This document shows, piece after piece, positions 59,856-64,000 of a stretch of DNA of 64,000 bases. Position 1 is the first letter of the stretch, and the number at the start of each line of letters is the position of its first letter. The notes under the pieces are model-generated. The model was not told the DNA's origin and searched no databases. It saw only the letters and a list, made by a program, of their open reading frames with translations. The translations under genes were made by a program, and so were the position numbers. The DNA comes from Bidens hawaiensis (lineage: Eukaryota; Streptophyta; Magnoliopsida; Asterales; Asteraceae), in the NCBI GenBank assembly GCA_021521415.1, contig JAIQDT010000170.1:356058-420057 (forward strand), read 5' to 3'.

Positions 59856-60045
59856 TAACACTTAAACGCTGTAACGTGGTTACACACTTAAACGCTGTAA
59901 CGTGGTTACACACTTAAACGCCGTAACGTGGTTACGCAAAACATTTAAACGCCGTAACGTGGTTACGCAAAACATTTAAACGCCGTAACGTGGTTACGCA
60001 AAACTTTTAAACGCCGTAACGTGGTTACGCAAAACACTTAACGAA
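59856..60045. repeat. About 28-bp tandem array in the gypsy LTR
   Basis: Seven or so units of aacgccgtaacgtggttacg plus caaaacattta. Each unit contains the palindrome-like gtaacgtggttac. Confidence 0.9.
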
Positions 60046-60392
60046 AACGCTGAACTCAAACGCTAAACGATTTATCTTATATAACTTGTGAACTCACCAA
60101 CCTCGTGTTGACCCCTTTTAGTATGTTATTCTCAGGTAGCCGAGGCGGGCGCGCGGTTTAGGAGCATGCATTAATTGTTAAACATCTTACTCTGCAAACT
60201 TAATTTTAACATTTACATTTGGTTTTAAGTCGTCCTGCGTGACGCAACTTTTGAATTAAGGTTTTACGCTTCCGCACTTATTTTTCATTTAAACGTTTTC
60301 TTTGGTTTGGTTATAACTAATGATTCCGATCCTGCCAGTTCACACCCTCTGACGGTAAAACTCCGTTAGTGGATTTTGAGGGTGTGACAGAT

Positions 60393-60404
60393 TGGTATCA
60401 GAGC
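60393..60404 (+). promoter_or_regulatory. Primer-binding site (initiator Met-tRNA type)
   Basis: tggtatcagagc, three bases after the LTR end, is the standard complement of the plant initiator methionine tRNA 3' end and continues cattggtt. It primes minus-strand DNA synthesis. Confidence 0.9.
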
Positions 60405-60606
60405 CATTGGTTATAGCAAACTAGAAAGCTGCATGCATACTAGACTATAACCGCGACGACCCATTAGTTATAATGATACGCACTGCATAGGTTTGTGTAG
60501 TCTTGAAATCTTATTCCCTTACCTCCTTTACTCATACGCGCGCATATACACGGCTTACCTGTAGAAATGTCGACGCCACCCTCATCATCATCCGATTCGA
60601 TGACGC

Positions 60607-61296
60607 ATGCTCACGGGAAGGAACCGCAGTTACCTACTGCCTCGCCACCCCCGCGTAGTCCCGGAACTCGAAGCTCCTGCACCAAAGAGGTACCGCCTAT
60701 CCGGAGGCTTGTATGACAACGACGTTAGCTGGGAGTGGTACCCCAACATGATCAGACGTATGGTCTACCGTGAACAAGTTCCCCCATTGCCTCACCCGAA
60801 CCACCCTGCTTACCCTAACACTCTACCACCTATACCCGAACCTGTAGAGCGAGTTCTCGCAGCTGTCGTTTCTTGTTTGGAGCGTGATGTGGGTTACATG
60901 CGCTACACTAGAGAAAATGTTGCCAGACTGTTTAAAGATGGAACCGAGACTCAGGAGGAGATTGCCCGCATGGCAGCGGCAACGAAAGAAATGCAAGAGA
61001 CTAGTGAGCAACAAACCAAGGTTATGATGAAGATGCAAGCCGAGATGATAGACTTGCAAGAGCAACTCCAAGAAGCAAGGACCCGAACCGAAATAGCATT
61101 AGAACGTTGCGATATCCTACATATGCAACTTGCCCAGAACGCAGCAGAACCCGAGGCAGAGCCTGAAGAGGAACCTGAAGAAGATCCCGAAGAGGAGCCT
61201 GAGGAGGATCCCGAGGAAGATCCCGAAGAGGAGCCGGAGGAGGAACCGGCTGAGGAGGAGGCACATTCAGAGGTGTCCTCAGATGACGACATCTAG
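60607..61296 (+). CDS. Gypsy leader ORF: coiled-coil protein with Glu/Pro-rich tail
   Basis: 229 codons between the primer site and gag-pol. The N-terminus is Pro-rich, a central part (about residues 75-175) has heptad-like hydrophobic spacing and high Gln/Glu/Met, suggesting a coiled coil, and the tail is a run of EPEEEPEEDPEE-type repeats ending SDDDI. I recognise no family. An upstream ATG at 60567 opens another frame with a plausible Ser/Pro-rich start (MSTPPSSSSDSM) that would join this one after a one-base shift near 60650, so the true start may be 60567 and this copy may be frameshifted. In position it replaces the usual gag N-terminus; it could be a divergent gag N-domain or an added gene. 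Confidence 0.5.
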   Translation: MLTGRNRSYLLPRHPRVVPELEAPAPKRYRLSGGLYDNDVSWEWYPNMIRRMVYREQVPPLPHPNHPAYPNTLPPIPEPVERVLAAVVSCLERDVGYMRYTRENVARLFKDGTETQEEIARMAAATKEMQETSEQQTKVMMKMQAEMIDLQEQLQEARTRTEIALERCDILHMQLAQNAAEPEAEPEEEPEEDPEEEPEEDPEEDPEEEPEEEPAEEEAHSEVSSDDDI

Positions 61297-61436
61297 TGAG
61301 GATGACACTTAGATGGAGGGGTTGTCTCCATCCGAACTATTATTTTTCTATAATTTTAAGGATTGATTGGAAATACTTTGTAGCGAATACAATGGTTTTA
61401 ATCATGAATTTTTAATTAGACTAATAAGTGGCAGTG
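61297..61436 (+). other. Gap where gag capsid core is expected
   Basis: 140 non-coding bases with stops in all plus frames lie between the leader ORF and the gag C-terminal part. The retrotransposon gag (capsid) domain, normally about 150-200 residues before the zinc knuckles, is missing, and the text here is AT-rich and unlike coding sequence. Confidence 0.6.
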
Positions 61437-64000
61437 ATGTGTCCGCGGATGGTGGATCCGCCGAGCAAGAGAATAGAGATGTACATTGATGGGTTAGCAC
61501 CACAGATTCAGGGTATGGTGACGTCTTCCAGACCAGCCACGATCCAACAAGCGATCCGTTTGGCTCACAAACTGACGGATCAGGCTGTGACCCAGGGTGC
61601 GTTACCACCGAGGGGTTCGACTGTTAAAGCCCGTGACAACCCGAGTAATGACCACGCCAGCAACAGTAACAACAACAGCAACCCGAACAGCGGGAAGAGA
61701 AAGTTCGACAACACCAGATCTTCATCCTCGAACCTCCCACCGCAACAACACTACCGTAAACCCGAGTTCACTCGGAGTTTCAACACTCAGAATCACAACA
61801 ACTCCAACAACAACGGTAGCGGGCAGGTTTCGAGCGGATATGCTGGGAAGTATCCAAAGTGCAACAGGTGCAACTATCATCATGTTGGCCAGTGTGACCG
61901 TGTCAAGTGTCAAAGATGCGGAAAGATAGGTCACCAAGCGAAAGAATGTAGAGGAGACCTTGCGGCAAAGGGTGCACCTAAGCAACCGATGACGACTAAG
62001 GGATGTTTTGAATGTGGACAGGAAGGTCATTTCCGGAAGGATTGCCCCAAGCTGAAACATAATGACAACAATGGGGGCAATGGAAGTGGCAGTAACGGTG
62101 GAGGAAATGGCAAAGGAAGAGCGTTTGTGATTGGATCGGGTCAAGCCCGCAATGATCCGCATGTGGTGTCCGGTAAGTTCCCTGTAAACGATTATTTTGC
62201 TTCCATTTTGTTTGACACTGGAGCTGATAGGAGTTTTGTGTCGAAAGCCTTTAGCCAACTTTTAGACCTTACTCCAACCCCGTTAGACGCTAAGTTTCCT
62301 GTTGAATTAGCTAATGGTAAAACTGTAGTAACAACTCATATACTTGCGGGATGTAAGTTGAAACTGTCAGGTCATGTTTTTGACATCGACCTTATTCCTT
62401 TTACGCTTAGTAGTTTCGATGTCGTTGTCGGCATGGACTGGTTATCCGAGAACCGAGCGGAGATTATATGCCATGATAAAATAGTCCATATTACCACCCC
62501 TTCCGGCGAGATCATTTCGGTCCGAGGCGAGAGAAGCGGCATGATCAACAGCATCATCACCCTTATGAAAGCACAGAAGTATCTACGAAAGGGTCATCCG
62601 GCAATTTTGGCGCAGATTGTTGAGAAACCCGCGGAGGAGAAACGAATTGAAGACATACCGGTTGTGCGAGACTTTCCGGAAGTTTTCCCGGAGGATTTGC
62701 CCGGACTCCCTCCTATTCGTCAAGTCGAATTCCAAATCGAGTTGACACCCGGTGCAGCACCCATAGCACGAGCCCCGTATCGACTCGCACCAGCGGAACT
62801 TCAGGAGTTGTCCACTCAGTTGCAAGATTTGTTGGATAAGGGTTTTATCCGACCTAGCTCATCGCCATGGGGAGCCCCTGTCTTGTTTGTCCGAAAGAAA
62901 GACGGGACTTTTCGGATGTGCATCGACTACCGGGAGTTGAACAAGGTGATGGTCAAGAACCGTTATCCTTTACCCCGAATTGATGATTTATTTGACCAGC
63001 TTCAGGGATCGAGTTACTACTCGAAGATCGATCTACGATCCGGTTACCACCAGTTGAGAGTGCGCGAAGAAGATATTTCAAAGACGGCTTTCAGAACACG
63101 GTATGGTCACTACGAGTTCTCGGTTATGCCTTTTGGCCTAACCAACGCACCAGCCGTATTTATGGATCTCATGAATCGAGTATGCAAGGCGTACCTCGAC
63201 AAGTTTGTGATTGTTTTCATTGATGATATTCTCGTCTACTCCAAGAACGAGACTGACCACGAAGAGCATTTAAGGATAATCCTGGAACTACTGAAGAAGG
63301 AACAACTGTATGCTAAACTCTCGAAATGTGAATTTTGGCTTCGCGAGGTTCACTTTTTAGGACATGTGATCAACGAGAATGGTATCCATGTCGATCCCGG
63401 TAAGGTAGAGGCCATCAAAAACTGGGAAGCACCTAAGACTCCGACTGAAGTGCGACAATTCCTAGGACTGGCCGGCTACTATCGGCGTTTCATCGAGGAA
63501 TTTTCAAAGATTGCTCAACCCCTCACCGCTTTGACTCACAAGGGCACTAAGTACAACTGGGGTGACGCGCAAGAATCCGCTTTCCAACTATTGAAAACCA
63601 AGCTTTGTAGCGCCCCTATTTTAGCCCTCCCCGAGGGAACGGAAAACTTTGAGGTACACTGTGACGCATCTATACAAGGTCTCGGTTGTGTGCTGATGCA
63701 ACTCGAGAAGGTTATAGCCTACGCCTCTAGACAACTACGGGTTCACGAGAAGAACTACACGACCCATGATTTGGAACTCGGAGCTGTGGTGTTTGCTCTT
63801 AAGATATGGAGGCATTACTTGTACGGTACCAAGTTTACCATTTACACCGACCACAAGAGTCTCCAACATATCTACGATCAGAAAGAGCTGAACATGCGAC
63901 AGCGTCGTTGGGTCGAGCTGCTTAAAGATTATGATTGTGCCATCAAGTACCACCCTGGCAAGGCCAATGTGGTGGCCGACGCCCTCAGCAGAAAAGAAAC
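61437..64000 (+). CDS. Ty3/gypsy gag(C-term)-protease-RT-RNase H, open to window end
   Basis: Single open frame of at least 854 codons, continuing past the window. It begins in the tail of gag ([27 protein letters not shown]), followed by zinc knuckles [14 protein letters not shown] (residues 158-171) and [14 protein letters not shown] (190-203). The aspartic protease motif [12 protein letters not shown] has its Asp at 260. The reverse transcriptase has CIDYRELN, then MPFGLTNAP and [10 protein letters not shown] with catalytic Asp pair 596-597. RNase H has CDAS with Asp 743, then TDHKSL and ADALSRK. The order and wording match chromovirus-like (Tekay/Del) elements; integrase and 3' LTR would lie to the right. 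No stop or shift was found in this stretch, so the element is young, but the missing capsid core makes autonomous activity doubtful. The ATG at 61437 is simply the first in frame after a stop at 61425. Confidence 0.92.
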   Translation, partial: MCPRMVDPPSKRIEMYIDGLAPQIQGMVTSSRPATIQQAIRLAHKLTDQAVTQGALPPRGSTVKARDNPSNDHASNSNNNSNPNSGKRKFDNTRSSSSNLPPQQHYRKPEFTRSFNTQNHNNSNNNGSGQVSSGYAGKYPKCNRCNYHHVGQCDRVKCQRCGKIGHQAKECRGDLAAKGAPKQPMTTKGCFECGQEGHFRKDCPKLKHNDNNGGNGSGSNGGGNGKGRAFVIGSGQARNDPHVVSGKFPVNDYFASILFDTGADRSFVSKAFSQLLDLTPTPLDAKFPVELANGKTVVTTHILAGCKLKLSGHVFDIDLIPFTLSSFDVVVGMDWLSENRAEIICHDKIVHITTPSGEIISVRGERSGMINSIITLMKAQKYLRKGHPAILAQIVEKPAEEKRIEDIPVVRDFPEVFPEDLPGLPPIRQVEFQIELTPGAAPIARAPYRLAPAELQELSTQLQDLLDKGFIRPSSSPWGAPVLFVRKKDGTFRMCIDYRELNKVMVKNRYPLPRIDDLFDQLQGSSYYSKIDLRSGYHQLRVREEDISKTAFRTRYGHYEFSVMPFGLTNAPAVFMDLMNRVCKAYLDKFVIVFIDDILVYSKNETDHEEHLRIILELLKKEQLYAKLSKCEFWLREVHFLGHVINENGIHVDPGKVEAIKNWEAPKTPTEVRQFLGLAGYYRRFIEEFSKIAQPLTALTHKGTKYNWGDAQESAFQLLKTKLCSAPILALPEGTENFEVHCDASIQGLGCVLMQLEKVIAYASRQLRVHEKNYTTHDLELGAVVFALKIWRHYLYGTKFTIYTDHKSLQHIYDQKELNMRQRRWVELLKDYDCAIKYHPGKANVVADALSRKE

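Larger units (their letters stand above)
57607..60389 (+). mobile_element. 5' LTR of a Ty3/gypsy retrotransposon (2,783 bp)
   Basis: Starts TGTGACAATC right after copia coding sequence and ends GGGTGTGACA just before the primer-binding site. It has a TATA box at 57963 and two tandem arrays. The left target site would be ctagg (57602-57606); its partner is outside the window. The short ORF at 59414-59701 is not considered a gene. Confidence 0.85.

Overview
This is 64 kb of a plant nuclear genome, almost certainly a eudicot. It is AT-rich and dominated by transposons nested inside transposons, with few host genes. The evidence for a plant is HSP70 with a plant-type intron, Cassandra LTRs carrying 5S rRNA sequence, Ty1/copia and chromovirus-like Ty3/gypsy polyproteins, Helitrons with an RPA-like gene, hAT and Mutator-type elements. 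The copia gag style looks like that of Asteraceae elements, but that is recollection and only a weak guess at the family. No bacterial-style operons exist here, and short ORFs mostly mean nothing.

Layout: 1-2.7 kb is intergenic, with a small insertion and a long-TIR element. 2.77-11.45 kb is one solo LTR (TSD acata) split by a 6.8-kb Helitron, which carries an RPA-like exon and a helicase remnant. 11.9-13.6 kb holds two related hAT-type MITEs, the second (TSD agtgttac) containing a Cassandra solo LTR (TSD tactc). 15.1-16.2 kb is a segment repeated at 31.5-33.1 kb, and the first copy contains a short two-exon HMA metal-binding gene. 18.1-19.6 kb is a retroelement-like non-coding stretch. 21.1-22.9 kb is a tandem array of about 220-bp Helitron-tail units.

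23.06-28.68 kb and 44.29-47.24 kb are the two arms of an inverted duplication, each with an HSP70 gene. The right copy (minus strand) is open. The left copy has two single-base frameshifts, a Helitron in its intron and a 1.2-kb Mutator-like foldback element upstream; the right arm serves as the empty site for both insertions. A second foldback element (28.74-29.99 kb) has an empty site near 49.4 kb. 30.68-31.51 kb holds a broken SCYL2-like gene fragment.

33.5-37.8 kb is a solo LTR (TSD ctcgc) containing a second solo LTR (34,981-37,009, TSD ataag). A nearly identical copy of the latter (52,635-54,665, TSD acaat) sits inside a hAT element (52,327-54,938, TSD catacaca). Between them are a tRNA-derived SINE, a second Cassandra LTR, several MITEs, two Helitron tails and a decayed hAT transposase fragment. 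55.2-57.6 kb is a frameshifted copia gag-integrase, cut at 57,607 by a gypsy element with a 2.78-kb 5' LTR, a Met-tRNA-type primer-binding site, an odd acidic leader ORF and a gag-pol frame that is open to the end of the window.

How things act together: apart from HSP70 copy 2, perhaps the HMA gene and the gypsy gag-pol, the coding material is broken. The main value of the window is its readable insertion order, given by target-site duplications and internal paralogous empty sites. I found no convincing new molecular system; the oddities worth following are listed as findings.
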